Source of the DNA: Deltaproteobacteria bacterium | GTDB taxonomy: Bacteria; Desulfobacterota; Desulfomonilia; UBA1062 | Direction of reading: 5' to 3' | Length of the DNA stretch: 64,000 nucleotides | Assembly: GCA_018433085.1 (NCBI GenBank) | Contig: JAHDRW010000004.1 | Span: 62,001-126,000 of the forward strand | Part shown: positions 36,402 through 45,230 of the stretch, piece by piece | How positions within the stretch are numbered: the stretch's first letter is position 1 | Layout of the letters: each line of letters opens with the position of its first letter | The notes under the pieces: generated by a model | Told to the model about the DNA's origin: nothing | The model's input: only the letters and a program-made list of their open reading frames with translations | The model's database searches: none | Position numbers and translations under genes: made by a program

Positions 36402-37580
36402 TCATTCCTCGTCTCCCCGATAATCCACTACCGCCGAGCAGAACAGATTCGTCGTATGGTTGATCTCCTGGATCTTGTCATGATCCTTGCCGTCATGGAA
36501 CATGATCCACCGAAGGGCCAGATGGCTGAACGCGCCGAAAAACATGTTCCTGAATACGCGCGGATTCACATCCTGCCGGAAAAACCCTTTTTCCTTGCCT
36601 TCCTCGATGATCTCTTCGACCACGCGGAAGTACCGCTGGAAACTCTCGAATGCCTTGGAGCTGTAGAACCGGGTGTTCAACTGGAGCTGGAGAAGAAAAA
36701 CCTTGAGAAAATCTTCCTCGGTCAGCATAAGGAAGAAATAGTATTTGGTGAACCTCTTGAGCTTTCTCACCGGATTCTTGATATGGAAGGTCTCGGAGAG
36801 CTCGTCGAGATTCTCCTGGAACCGGTGCTGCGGGATGGAGAGGAAGACATCCTCCTTGTTTTCGAAATACTCGTAGACCGAGGCCTCGGAGATCCCGGCG
36901 AGCTTGGCGATCTCGGATATCTTTGCCTTGGTGAATCCCTTTTCGGCAAAAACCTTCTCCGCAGCCCTTAAGATCCGATCCGACTTGGTGTAGATCGGCC
37001 TCGCGCTCGAGGTAACCATGGCATGAACCAGGGACATGATATCATCGAGATCGGCAGCGCCCTCCTCGATCTCGCCAAGGGCAAGGGAGCTGATCACCTC
37101 CATGTCGAGGGTGCCCAGAATGATATCGCGCGCCACCTTGACACTCAGATCCGAGCGGAACGAACCGTCCTTGATGCCGTTGTCCAGAATACCGTACATG
37201 ACGTCGGCATATTCCTTCACGAGCTGGTAGGCCGGAGTCAGATAGAAATCAGGTGAAGACCTGCATTCGAGGGTCAGTATCCTGCCGTATCCCGGGTGGG
37301 TGTCGATGTCTCTCAGATGGAACCAGATCATCTTGCTCAGGCGGCTCTCGGCGTCACGGATACCCTGCAGATGCTCCCCCAGCAGAAAGAGCACCTCCTT
37401 CATCCGCTCTCCGGGCACGGAAAACAGCAGATCTTCCTTGCCCTTAAAATACTGGTAGATCACGGAGTCCGCAACCCCTGCCCTGGCTGCGATCTCCGAG
37501 ATCGTGGTATCCGCCAGTCTTTTTTCCGACATGATTTCTTCCGCAGAAGCCAATATCTTCGATCGTTTGTCGTCAGCCAT
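36402..37580 (-). CDS. Tandem-domain TetR/AcrR regulator
   Basis: The 392-residue protein is two TetR-like halves in one chain. The first HTH is residues 7-50 (TTISEIAARAGVADSVIYQYFKGKEDLLF), the second 201-245 (AKISEIAKLAGISEASVYEYFENKEDVFL), each followed by a helical ligand/dimer region. A normal TetR is about 200 residues and dimerises; this fusion may be a built-in pseudo-dimer. It lies 119 bases behind the 3-hydroxyacyl-CoA dehydrogenase gene and next to the beta-oxidation operon, so it likely responds to an acyl-CoA, as FadR-like TetR proteins do. Confidence 0.9.
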   Translation of the reverse strand: MADDKRSKILASAEEIMSEKRLADTTISEIAARAGVADSVIYQYFKGKEDLLFSVPGERMKEVLFLLGEHLQGIRDAESRLSKMIWFHLRDIDTHPGYGRILTLECRSSPDFYLTPAYQLVKEYADVMYGILDNGIKDGSFRSDLSVKVARDIILGTLDMEVISSLALGEIEEGAADLDDIMSLVHAMVTSSARPIYTKSDRILRAAEKVFAEKGFTKAKISEIAKLAGISEASVYEYFENKEDVFLSIPQHRFQENLDELSETFHIKNPVRKLKRFTKYYFFLMLTEEDFLKVFLLQLQLNTRFYSSKAFESFQRYFRVVEEIIEEGKEKGFFRQDVNPRVFRNMFFGAFSHLALRWIMFHDGKDHDKIQEINHTTNLFCSAVVDYRGDEE

Positions 37581-37599
37581 TAGAGAACCTCACATCTGG

Positions 37600-37605
37600 A
37601 TTATA
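37600..37605 (-). promoter_or_regulatory. Possible internal -10 box for tetR
   Basis: TATAAT on the minus strand, 20 bases before the start codon, in an AT-rich gap. The -35 position (TGATGA) is poor. Confidence 0.25.
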
Positions 37606-37699
37606 TATCAGCTTCTGTGTAATCATCATCTTTCTCATTTTTTGTAAAGCCGTTTTTGCCGCACCGATTTATCGAACGAATCCTTTCTTCACTCGGAAA

Positions 37700-38560
37700 T
37701 TACTTGGTGTAGCTGTGCCAGCCCCTGCCTGTCTTTCTTCCGAGGTGCTTCGCATCGACCAGTTGCTTCAGTACGGCCCTGGGCCTGAACCGCTCTCCAT
37801 ATGCATCGAAAAGGATCTGCTGGACCTTCAGGTTCAGGTCGTTGCTGGTAATATCCATCAGGGCGAACGGGCCGATCGGATGTCCCAGGCCGTACCTGCA
37901 TGCGGTATCGATATCCTCCGGGCTCGCGACCCCCTCTTCCAGGAGCCTGCATGCCTCTACCCACATCGCATGGAGCAGCCTGTTGACGGCAAACCCGGCA
38001 ACATCCTTTACCCGCACCGGTTCCTTGCCGATCGCGCGGCAGCAATCCATCATGTACTCCACCGCGCTCTCGTCGGTATCGAGCGCAGGGATCACCTCGA
38101 CCAGCTTCATGACGAACGCCGGGGAGAAGAAATGCGCCCCCAGAAACTTCCCTATCCTCTTCGGTCCCACGGAGGTGGCCAGAAGGGTGATGGGCAGGCT
38201 CGACGTGTTGGTGGCAAAGACGCACTCGGGTTTGCAGATAGCGTCCAGTCGCGAGAGCACCTCTTTTTTCGTGTTGAAGTCCTCGAACACGGCCTCGACC
38301 ACCACGTCCACGTCGTCGAAGCCCTCGAAACTCTCGGTCAGGCCGATTCGGCCGAGAGACTCTACCTTTTCTTCCTCGGTCATCTTGCCTTTCCTGATCG
38401 ACTTGTCCAGTACGCCGCTCAATCGCTCCTTTGCCCGTTGAGCGAGATCGAGCGATATTTCATGGATGACCACGCTGATACCAGATGTGGCAAAACAAAG
38501 CGCAATCTCGGCCCCCATCATACCGGCACCGACAACCCCTACTCTCTTCACGTCGCTCAT
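37700..38560 (-). CDS. hbd: 3-hydroxyacyl-CoA dehydrogenase (3-hydroxybutyryl-CoA type)
   Basis: The 286-residue single-function enzyme oxidises 3-hydroxyacyl-CoA with NAD. The Rossmann motif GVVGAGMMGAEIA is at the N-terminus. Catalytic-region signatures are NTSSLPIT, GAHFFSPAFVMKLVEVI (His) and DVAGFAVNRLLHAM, with the C-terminal domain ending GRKTGRGWHSY. ATG 38560 has CAGGAGG upstream; the longer frame to 38599 lacks one. It forms an operon with the tandem TetR gene and supplies the step between enoyl-CoA hydratase and thiolase. Confidence 0.93.
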   Translation of the reverse strand: MSDVKRVGVVGAGMMGAEIALCFATSGISVVIHEISLDLAQRAKERLSGVLDKSIRKGKMTEEEKVESLGRIGLTESFEGFDDVDVVVEAVFEDFNTKKEVLSRLDAICKPECVFATNTSSLPITLLATSVGPKRIGKFLGAHFFSPAFVMKLVEVIPALDTDESAVEYMMDCCRAIGKEPVRVKDVAGFAVNRLLHAMWVEACRLLEEGVASPEDIDTACRYGLGHPIGPFALMDITSNDLNLKVQQILFDAYGERFRPRAVLKQLVDAKHLGRKTGRGWHSYTK

Positions 38561-39281
38561 GATCAACTTGCCTCCTGTATATGTGACGTTTTCCCACACC
38601 TGAATTTAATATCATTTATTCTTTGCCATTAACTGAACCTTATTCTATTCATTATGGCTCCCTGTGTCAACTCTTTTTATTTCCTGTTCTTTCCCTTAGT
38701 ATAATTATTAACCCCTTTTATTTCTTTGTGTTATCTGCAGTAAATTCCCCTCGGGTATTTTTTTTCAGCCCCAGAGGGATCCGCATGGCACTCACTACTC
38801 AGGCGATACCGCAAAATCGAGCATTGACCATTCAATCTGACTCTATAACTATTTATTATTCATCGGTGGTCACGCCCCTGGGAATTTTCTGGATGCCCAT
38901 CTCTTATATGATTGATTATTTGGTTTTATTTACTTATTTCATTCCCCGCACCAAAAGGATGCCTGCTTGCCTAGAAATGCGTCTCTAATTATCTTTTAGT
39001 TGAATCATATTCATTTATCGTATATATACTCTTGAAGCAGGGAGTTTGACTTATGGATGGGCATGCGGGGGCGTTGGTCGGATGAGGAGCGCGCGAGGTG
39101 GTAGAGATTCTTCGAAGCACCGGTCGAGGGTATCAGGCCTGCCGAAAGCGGACGCCCCGTCAGAATGGAAGCACGCGATATCCATCGGGTGATGCCTGCA
39201 ACGACACATCTGCGGGAATATCGGCAGCTGTCTAGAGGCAATCGGGATTTATAAAAATTTTGCATGAAAAGGAGAGCATCG
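38561..39281. other. AT-rich divergent intergenic region
   Basis: This 720-base region separates the hbd operon from the stress-protein gene. About 38585-39030 is markedly AT-rich against the GC-rich surroundings. A strong minus promoter lies at 38642-38670. Longer frames here are short on charged residues and lack ribosome sites, so I do not call them genes. TATATACT near 39022 may belong to a plus promoter. Confidence 0.45.
38642..38670 (-). promoter_or_regulatory. Sigma-70 promoter of the hbd-tetR operon
   Basis: On the minus strand TTGACA (38670-38665) and TAGAAT (38647-38642) are 17 bases apart. The start codon of hbd is 81 bases downstream of the -10 box. Confidence 0.75.
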
Positions 39282-39770
39282 ATGAACTACGATTTCGAGA
39301 AGATTCTCTACGTGACCGATTTGTCCGAGAACGCTGAGCACGCCTTCGGGTACGCCTTCAGCATCGCTAAACGTTTTTCTGCCAGGATCACCGTCCTGCA
39401 CGTGCTCGAGGAGTCGTCGAGAAGTGCATATCCGCTGGTAAGCACCATCCTGGGGGAAAATCAATGGAAAGAGCTGATCGAGAGCAACAAGCAGACGGCC
39501 CTGAACACCATCCGGCAGCGCATCAGCGATACCTGCTCGGGTGTGTGTGATGACGGAGAGTTCCGAGAATATGTGGAAGACGTGGTCGTCACCTTCGGCA
39601 ACGCAGAAAACGAGATCCTCACCATGGTCGAGAAACAGCAGTTCGATCTCGTCATCATCGGTGCGCACGCCGTGACGTCTGTGGGCAAGGCCTTGCTGGA
39701 TTATACCGCCAGACACGTTGTCCGTCAGTGCACGAAACCGGTCCTGATCATTCATCTGCCGAACGATTAG
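39282..39770 (+). CDS. Universal stress protein (UspA family)
   Basis: The 162-residue Usp-fold protein begins with DFEKILYVTDLSENAEHAF and continues with ITVLHVLEES, FDLVIIGAH and CTKPVLIIHLP. The nucleotide-binding motif G-x2-G-x9-G-S/T is degraded: the stretch after IIGAHAVTSVGK has LDYTAR where ATP-binding members have GS. It may belong to the non-ATP-binding class. ATG 39282 follows AAAAGGAGAGC. It is a single gene facing away from the hbd operon. Confidence 0.9.
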   Translation: MNYDFEKILYVTDLSENAEHAFGYAFSIAKRFSARITVLHVLEESSRSAYPLVSTILGENQWKELIESNKQTALNTIRQRISDTCSGVCDDGEFREYVEDVVVTFGNAENEILTMVEKQQFDLVIIGAHAVTSVGKALLDYTARHVVRQCTKPVLIIHLPND

Positions 39771-40304
39771 CCCTTACCCGAGGTGACGTGCCTTATGTGA
39801 CTCCCGTCACCGTACCCTGTCATGAGCATGGGCAGACCGGTTCCTCCCTAAAGGCGCGCCCCGGATCCGGAATGACCGGGCGCAGGGACGGTTCTTGTGT
39901 GCCCTCATACCCTGACCCGCCTGAAACCCCCTCCGGGAACGATAGGGGCTTTTTCAATGGTATGAACCCCAGGGCAAGCCCTGGACCCTACTGAAGCCGC
40001 AAGCGGCGGGGAATGTGACCCCACCTTCAAAGTCCTTAAGAAACGGACCTGGAAGAAGGATTCAGGCCGAGCCTTGTCCGGGCGCAGCACAGGGGCACTC
40101 TCCCCACGACCGTACAAGCACTGCGCGAAACACCGTGTGGCACCCTTCATGTCTGCCTCTGATACAAAGGCGCAAAGCCGGCCCTGGCGGAGGTAGTTCC
40201 GCCGGGGCCGGCTTTGCGATCCCCTGCCGATGTCCGGTCAGTCGTTTCCCGTTCTTCTCCCCTTTCCTTTTTTTTCGAAGCTTCTTTCCGGGACCGGGTA
40301 CGGA
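39771..40304. other. Intergenic stretch with two inverted repeats
   Basis: No gene is seen in this 530-base stretch. CCAGGGC-AA-GCCCTGG (39969-39984) is a short perfect palindrome, and a large hairpin at 40173-40216 is listed separately. Confidence 0.4.
40173..40216. terminator. Large GC-rich hairpin, probable terminator
   Basis: CAAAGCCGGCCC plus GGCGGA on the left pairs with TCCGCC plus GGGCCGGCTTTG on the right around a short loop. It lies just beyond the 3' end of the acyl-CoA dehydrogenase gene on the minus strand. The T-tract is weak on both strands. Confidence 0.5.
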
Positions 40305-41462
40305 TCAAAAGAGTCCCGAGGAGTCGGACATGAGAGCCCTGCCGGCAACCATGCGGTTGATCTGGTTGGTTCCCTCGAAGATCTGGGTCAACTTGGCGTC
40401 GCGCATGAGCTTCTCGACCACGGCGCCCTTCATGTAACCCGATCCGGCCAGGATCTGAACGGCATCGGTCGTGACCTTCATCGCGGCATCCGAGGCGAAA
40501 CATTTGGCCGAGGCAGCCTCTTTCGAGCATCGGATATCGTTGTCGAGCATCCAGCCGACCTGGAGATAGAGTGCCCGTGAGGCCATGACCAGGGTGTTCA
40601 TGTCAGCGAGCATGAACTGGATGGCCTGGAAATTGCCGATCGGCTGGCCGAACTGGACCCGTTCCCGCGCATATGCCGCGGATTCGTCGAAGGCCCTCCG
40701 GGCGATGCCGGTGGAGACGGCCGTGATGTTCGCACGCCCCCTGTCGAGAGCCATCATGGCGAGCTTGAATCCCTGGCCCTCTTCCCCGATCAGGTTTTCC
40801 CTGCCGATCTCTACGTTGTCGAAGAACAGCTCGGCAACGTTCATGGCCCGGTGCCCCATCTTGTCCTCGATCCTGCCCACGGTAATGCCGGGGGTGCTAC
40901 GGGGCACGGCGAAGCAGCTGATGCCGCGTGTTCCCTTGCTCTTGTCAACGGTGGCGAACAGGCACAGGAGATCCGCGTACTGACCGTTGGTGATGTAGCA
41001 CTTGGAGCCGTTTATCACATAGCCGTCGCCTTTTCTTGAGGCCGTGGTGTTCATGATCCCCGCGTCCGAGCCCGCGTGGGGCTCCGTGAGGCAGAAGCAC
41101 CCGCTCCGGTAGCTCTTCGTCATATCACCGATGAACTTCTTCTGCTGGTCCTCGGTCCCCCCCAACTGGATGGCGCCCATCGACAGGTGGGAGATCCCGA
41201 TCACCTGCGATATGGCGCAACACTCGTAGTTCAGGGCCTCGGTCACCAGGTAGTGCTCGAGATGCGACATTCCCGACCCGCCGTACTCCCGGGGGATATT
41301 GGTATACATCAGACCGGCCTTGTGCGCCTCTTTGAGAATCTCTTCCGGATAGGTCCCGTCCCTGTCATACTCGAGTGCCACCGGCCGGATGCGGTCTTTC
41401 CCGAACCTTCTCGCAAGATCGACCATGCCCTTCTGCTCTTCGGTCAAGCTGAAATCTATCAT
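40305..41462 (-). CDS. Short-chain-type acyl-CoA dehydrogenase
   Basis: The 385-residue enzyme starts at ATG 41462 behind GAGGTGCAAAAGAG; the open frame beyond has no site. It shows MIDFSLTEEQKGMVDLAR, FCLTEPHAGSDAG, KCYITNGQYADL, DKMGHRAM and IFEGTNQINRMVAGRAL with the catalytic Glu of the short/medium-chain family. It likely desaturates a short acyl-CoA with electron-transfer flavoprotein as acceptor. No etf gene is in the window. It is the last gene of the MaoC-SDR-dehydrogenase operon. Confidence 0.94.
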   Translation of the reverse strand: MIDFSLTEEQKGMVDLARRFGKDRIRPVALEYDRDGTYPEEILKEAHKAGLMYTNIPREYGGSGMSHLEHYLVTEALNYECCAISQVIGISHLSMGAIQLGGTEDQQKKFIGDMTKSYRSGCFCLTEPHAGSDAGIMNTTASRKGDGYVINGSKCYITNGQYADLLCLFATVDKSKGTRGISCFAVPRSTPGITVGRIEDKMGHRAMNVAELFFDNVEIGRENLIGEEGQGFKLAMMALDRGRANITAVSTGIARRAFDESAAYARERVQFGQPIGNFQAIQFMLADMNTLVMASRALYLQVGWMLDNDIRCSKEAASAKCFASDAAMKVTTDAVQILAGSGYMKGAVVEKLMRDAKLTQIFEGTNQINRMVAGRALMSDSSGLF

Positions 41463-41578
41463 CTCTTTTGCACCTCGCGTTCTTTGATGGAATATCTTTT
41501 GTCTCTGCCGGCCTCCCCTCGCAGGGGACGCTTCTGTGAACAGGCGCTTCTTTTTACGGGTTTTCTCCCGACTTTCGC

Positions 41579-42346
41579 CTAGACGAACCCATATGCAGTC
41601 CATCCTCCATCGATATACACCACCGACCCGGTCATGTAGGTCGCCTCGTCACCGGCCATGTACAGCGCCAGGCCGGTGATTTCTTCCACATTGCCCATCC
41701 TGCCCTGCGGAATGCGCCTGTTGAGCGCCTCGGTGTCGAGTTTACCCTGCAGCTTGAGGTCCTGGATGAATTCCGTGTTCAGATACCCGGGCGCAATGGC
41801 GTTTACCCGGATGTTTTTCTCAGCCCATTCCGCGGCCAGGACCCTGGTGATCATGTCGGTCCCGGCCTTGCTCGCGCAGTAGGCGGCCCTTCGGGGAACC
41901 GGGGTCTTCCCGAAGGTCGATGAGATGTTTATGATGCATCCCCCGGCGCCCCGGTCTATCATATGCCTCGCAACTGCCTGACAGCAGAAGAACACCCCGG
42001 TAAGGTTCGTTCCTATGGCGTTGTTCCAGTCCTCGTACGAGAGGCTCTCTGACGGGTTGACCATCGAAATCCCGGCGTTGTTGACCAGGACATCGATCCT
42101 CCCGTACCGTTCGACCGCCACGTCCACGGCGCATCTGATGCTTTCGGGGTCCTGTACGTTCATGCGCACGGCAGACCCCTCGCCGCCCGATTCGGTGATC
42201 TCGCGGCAGATATCGTTCATCGCATCATAGGACCGCCCCGCCAGAACGACCGTAGAGCCCTCGCCGGCAAACCTCAACGCAAATGCCTTTCCCAGACCCC
42301 GGCTCGCCCCCGTGATCATCGTTACTCTGTCCTTCAGCAGTTCCAT
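41579..42346 (-). CDS. SDR-family oxidoreductase
   Basis: This 255-residue classical SDR has TGASRGLG, NNAGISM, INISSTFGK, the YCASKAG active site and IDGGWTAYG at the C-terminus, like FabG-type 3-ketoacyl reductases or gluconate 5-dehydrogenases. ATG 42346 follows GTGAGGGAC. Its place between MaoC and acyl-CoA dehydrogenase suggests a hydroxyacyl-CoA substrate, perhaps of R configuration because MaoC hydratases make that isomer. Confidence 0.9.
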   Translation of the reverse strand: MELLKDRVTMITGASRGLGKAFALRFAGEGSTVVLAGRSYDAMNDICREITESGGEGSAVRMNVQDPESIRCAVDVAVERYGRIDVLVNNAGISMVNPSESLSYEDWNNAIGTNLTGVFFCCQAVARHMIDRGAGGCIINISSTFGKTPVPRRAAYCASKAGTDMITRVLAAEWAEKNIRVNAIAPGYLNTEFIQDLKLQGKLDTEALNRRIPQGRMGNVEEITGLALYMAGDEATYMTGSVVYIDGGWTAYGFV

Positions 42347-42462
42347 ATGTCCCTCACCCGGATCTCTCAGGTATGTTCTCTCTCGCAAGATCCCTTTTTT
42401 CAACAATGGGTTCGACTGCAGATGTGCCGGGGAACCTCCCTGTTTTTCTGCCCCTGCGATGT

Positions 42463-42909
42463 CTATGCGCGCTTCATCATGAGAATCTTGCAGCCTGACT
42501 GAACCGTCACCGCGTCCTGATTTACCAGCTCGAAATGGAGTTTCAGTATTCCCCGGTCTTTCTTTGACGTGCTGGCGGTCTTTCCCGCGACCCTCACCTT
42601 TGCCCGGATGGTGTCTCCAAAAAATACAGGGGAAAGGAATCTCCATTCCTCGATGCCCAGAAAGGCGATGGTCGTGCCGTCGAGAAATCCTGTCCTGAAC
42701 AGAAGGCCGTGGGCTATCGAGAGCCCAAGAAGACCGTGTGCAATCCTCGCCCCGAACTGATTCCCCCGGGCAGCTTCCCGGTCGGTGTGCAGCTCGTTGT
42801 AATCGCCGGTCATTGAGGCGAACATCACGACGTCGGTCTCCGTTATGGTTCTGGCGGGGGTTTCGAACTCCTCGTTTTCTCTCCAGTCATCGAAGTATCT
42901 TCCTCTCAT
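42463..42909 (-). CDS. MaoC-like (R)-specific enoyl-CoA hydratase
   Basis: The 148-residue hotdog-fold protein has the hydratase motif MTGDYNELHTD with Asp and His in the R-hydratase positions, GARIAHGLLGLSIAHGLL and FLSPVFFGDTI. It probably hydrates or dehydrates short enoyl-CoA. It heads the MaoC-SDR-acyl-CoA dehydrogenase operon, 380 bases downstream of dctM. The ATG 42909 has a weak AAGGTG site. Confidence 0.9.
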   Translation of the reverse strand: MRGRYFDDWRENEEFETPARTITETDVVMFASMTGDYNELHTDREAARGNQFGARIAHGLLGLSIAHGLLFRTGFLDGTTIAFLGIEEWRFLSPVFFGDTIRAKVRVAGKTASTSKKDRGILKLHFELVNQDAVTVQSGCKILMMKRA

Positions 42910-43289
42910 CGTTTACACCTTATCCGTTCACGGCAGTTTTTGCGGTGAATGCATGGCCGGCACGATCGGTCCCCCCATTCTTGGCCTCGACTTGTATCGG
43001 CCGCCTCACCGCAACCTGGTCCGCTCACATGGGACAGTCTCGCAAGGGGGATATCCCGTGTACCGGATATCCGTCTGCAGAATATTTGGGCCTGGGGCCT
43101 GCATCACGAGACAAAAATGCATGAACGGGTGGTGTCTCTTTTTCATCTCGCACATCAGCAGCGTTCGATCGATTATCTCCTGTATCACTCGTGATACAGG
43201 CCCATTTGCCCGGGTTACACCTCTCGTACCGTTTCACAGCTGATCTATCCTCTTCATGGGTGCAGCTTCTCGATATGCCGGACGGCCTT
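42910..43289. other. Regulatory intergenic region upstream of the MaoC operon
   Basis: This 380-base region lies between dctM and the MaoC gene, both minus strand. It contains the 22-base palindrome at 43179 and the motif at 42934. No small gene is convincing. Confidence 0.45.
43179..43200. promoter_or_regulatory. Near-perfect 22-base palindrome, probable operator
   Basis: CCTGTATCAC (43179-43188) and GTGATACAGG (43191-43200) are exact inverted arms separated by TC. The short spacer and odd-free symmetry fit a dimeric repressor site rather than a terminator. It is 90 bases past the dctM stop and 270 bases before the MaoC start. Confidence 0.55.
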
Positions 43290-44609
43290 TTAGCTTCCAT
43301 AAATCAGCCTCGGCAGCCAGAGCGCTATCTGCGGGAAAATCGATACGATCACCACGCCAAGGAGTTGGAGGAGAATGAAGGGGATAACGGCTACATATAT
43401 CTCCTTTATTCCTATCCCCACCGGCGCGATGCTCTTGAGGTAGAAGAGGTTGTAACCGAAGGGGGGTGATATGTAGGCAGCCTGCATGTTCATAATGAAA
43501 ACGATGCCGAACCAAACGGGATCATATCCCATGGCGGCCACGACGGGCGTGAGTATGGGAGCGGTGATCATGACGATGGCCGATGGGTCGAGCAGCATGC
43601 CCAGGCAGAAGAATATGACCTGGATGATGATGAACACTCCCCAGTATCCGAATGGCAGATTCTGTACCAGGCCGCTGATGAACTGCGTGGCCCCCAGCGC
43701 GATGTAGATGGTCGAAAAGCAGTAGGCGCCGATGACGATCCACATCACCATGCCGGAGAGCTTGAGCGTTCCCAGTGAAATGTCCCTGAATCTCTGCCAG
43801 GTAAAATTGCCGCCGATGACCATCAGGATGAAGCTGCCCGCAGCACCTATCGCTGCGCCCTCGGTCGGCGTGGCGATACCCGAGAAGATCGAGCCCAGCA
43901 CGGCGCTGATGAGCAATAGAGGAGCGACGACAGCCCTTGTCGCCCTGATCTTCTCCCGGAACGGGAGCGCCTCTTCCTCTGACATGCCGGGGCCGTTCTC
44001 AGGCTTAAACTTGCATAAGATGAGCGTATAGGAGATGAACAGGAAGGCGAGCATCAATCCCGGGACAAGGCCGCCGGCAAAAAGCCGCCCGACCGACACC
44101 TGGCAGATCATGCCGTAGATGATCATGGTGATGCTGGGCGGTATGAGAATGCCCAGTGCTCCGCCGGCGCCGATACACCCGAGGGCCAGCTTTTTGTTAT
44201 AGTTCCGGGCGAGCATTGCCGGAAGCGCGATAAGACCCATGGTGATCGTCCCGGCTCCACCGATTCCGGTCATCGCGGCAAAGAGCGTGCAGACTATTAT
44301 AGCAGCTACGGCCAGGCCTCCGCCCACTCTCCCGCCCCATACATAGAACGCGTTGAAGAGCTTGTCCGCGATACCGGAATGTTGCAGGATATATCCCATG
44401 AGCACGAAGAGGGGAACAGAGAGGAGGCCGAAGGACATCATGGCCTTTCCGAAGATCAGCGTGGGAATCACCGACATCGCCCCGGGGCCCCATAGAAAAT
44501 AGGTGAAAACAACGCCGATAAACCCCAGCACGAACGTAATGGGAAGCCCTGATGCCAGGCCGGCGACCATCGCGATCGTCAGTAGGATGGTAATCGTACC
44601 CGGTTCCAT
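43290..44609 (-). CDS. dctM: TRAP transporter large permease DctM
   Basis: The 439-residue protein has about 12 membrane segments and the DctM-family patterns GLPITFVLGFIGVVF, FVLMGYILQHSGIADKLF, GGAGTITMGLIALPAMLARNYNKKLALGCIGAGGALGILIPPS and CLGMLLDPSAIVMITAPIL. It is the main sodium- or proton-driven pore of a C4-dicarboxylate-type TRAP importer. Its start overlaps the dctQ stop by one base (TAATG). The substrate is set by DctP. Confidence 0.95.
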   Translation of the reverse strand: MEPGTITILLTIAMVAGLASGLPITFVLGFIGVVFTYFLWGPGAMSVIPTLIFGKAMMSFGLLSVPLFVLMGYILQHSGIADKLFNAFYVWGGRVGGGLAVAAIIVCTLFAAMTGIGGAGTITMGLIALPAMLARNYNKKLALGCIGAGGALGILIPPSITMIIYGMICQVSVGRLFAGGLVPGLMLAFLFISYTLILCKFKPENGPGMSEEEALPFREKIRATRAVVAPLLLISAVLGSIFSGIATPTEGAAIGAAGSFILMVIGGNFTWQRFRDISLGTLKLSGMVMWIVIGAYCFSTIYIALGATQFISGLVQNLPFGYWGVFIIIQVIFFCLGMLLDPSAIVMITAPILTPVVAAMGYDPVWFGIVFIMNMQAAYISPPFGYNLFYLKSIAPVGIGIKEIYVAVIPFILLQLLGVVIVSIFPQIALWLPRLIYGS

Positions 44610-45115
44610 TATTTCCCCTCCCTTTCCCCGTCAATGAGCGTCAGAATGTCGCCCAGGAACAGCGCTATTCCCTGAAGGAGCAGCAGCGCGGCACCGAAGG
44701 GTATGGCGAGCTTGACCGGCCAGATCAGCGGGTGCCAGGTGCTGATCGACCGTTCCTGCAGCATGTACGATCGTGCCGCGAAGTCCCATCCGAGCCACAG
44801 CAGCACACCGGCGAAAAAGAAGATGGCGGGAAAGGTGATGATGTTCATGATGGCCTTACCCCGGTCCGAGAGGCGGGTATAGAAGAGGTCCATATTGACA
44901 TGGGCCTTTTCCTTCAGCGCATAGGCCCCGCTCGTTATGGTCAGAACGGCAAAGACCATGACGCTGATTTCGTGCGCCCATATCGTCGGCCTGTTCAGGA
45001 AGTTTCTCATGACAACCTCCCAAACGATGATCACTGTCAGGATCCACGGGAACCACATGAGAATCAGGCCGGTTACATCCGTTATCTTTGAGATGATCCG
45101 AATACATGCACGCAT
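44609..45115 (-). CDS. dctQ: TRAP transporter small permease DctQ
   Basis: The 168-residue protein has four membrane helices with DctQ features (VIIVWEVVMRNFLNRPTIWAHEIS, GAYALKEKAHVNMDLFY, RSISTWHPLIWPVKLAIPFGAALLLLQ). It pairs with DctM. It lies 115 bases behind dctP, and its stop overlaps the dctM start. Confidence 0.95.
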   Translation of the reverse strand: MRACIRIISKITDVTGLILMWFPWILTVIIVWEVVMRNFLNRPTIWAHEISVMVFAVLTITSGAYALKEKAHVNMDLFYTRLSDRGKAIMNIITFPAIFFFAGVLLWLGWDFAARSYMLQERSISTWHPLIWPVKLAIPFGAALLLLQGIALFLGDILTLIDGEREGK

Positions 45116-45230
45116 AGTATCTCCCTGTTTGCTCGTGTTATCTGTTCTGAGTACTGCCGAAAACAGGCTCGAAGAGGGAGCAGGTTCCCTTCGGGAAGTC
45201 CGGGAAACAATGCTCCCTCTTCTTGTAGCG

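Noticed and set aside
39905-40150. An 81-codon minus-strand frame after the stress-protein gene
   Set aside because: No ribosome site; Pro/Arg/Gly-rich sequence typical of GC-rich noncoding frames.
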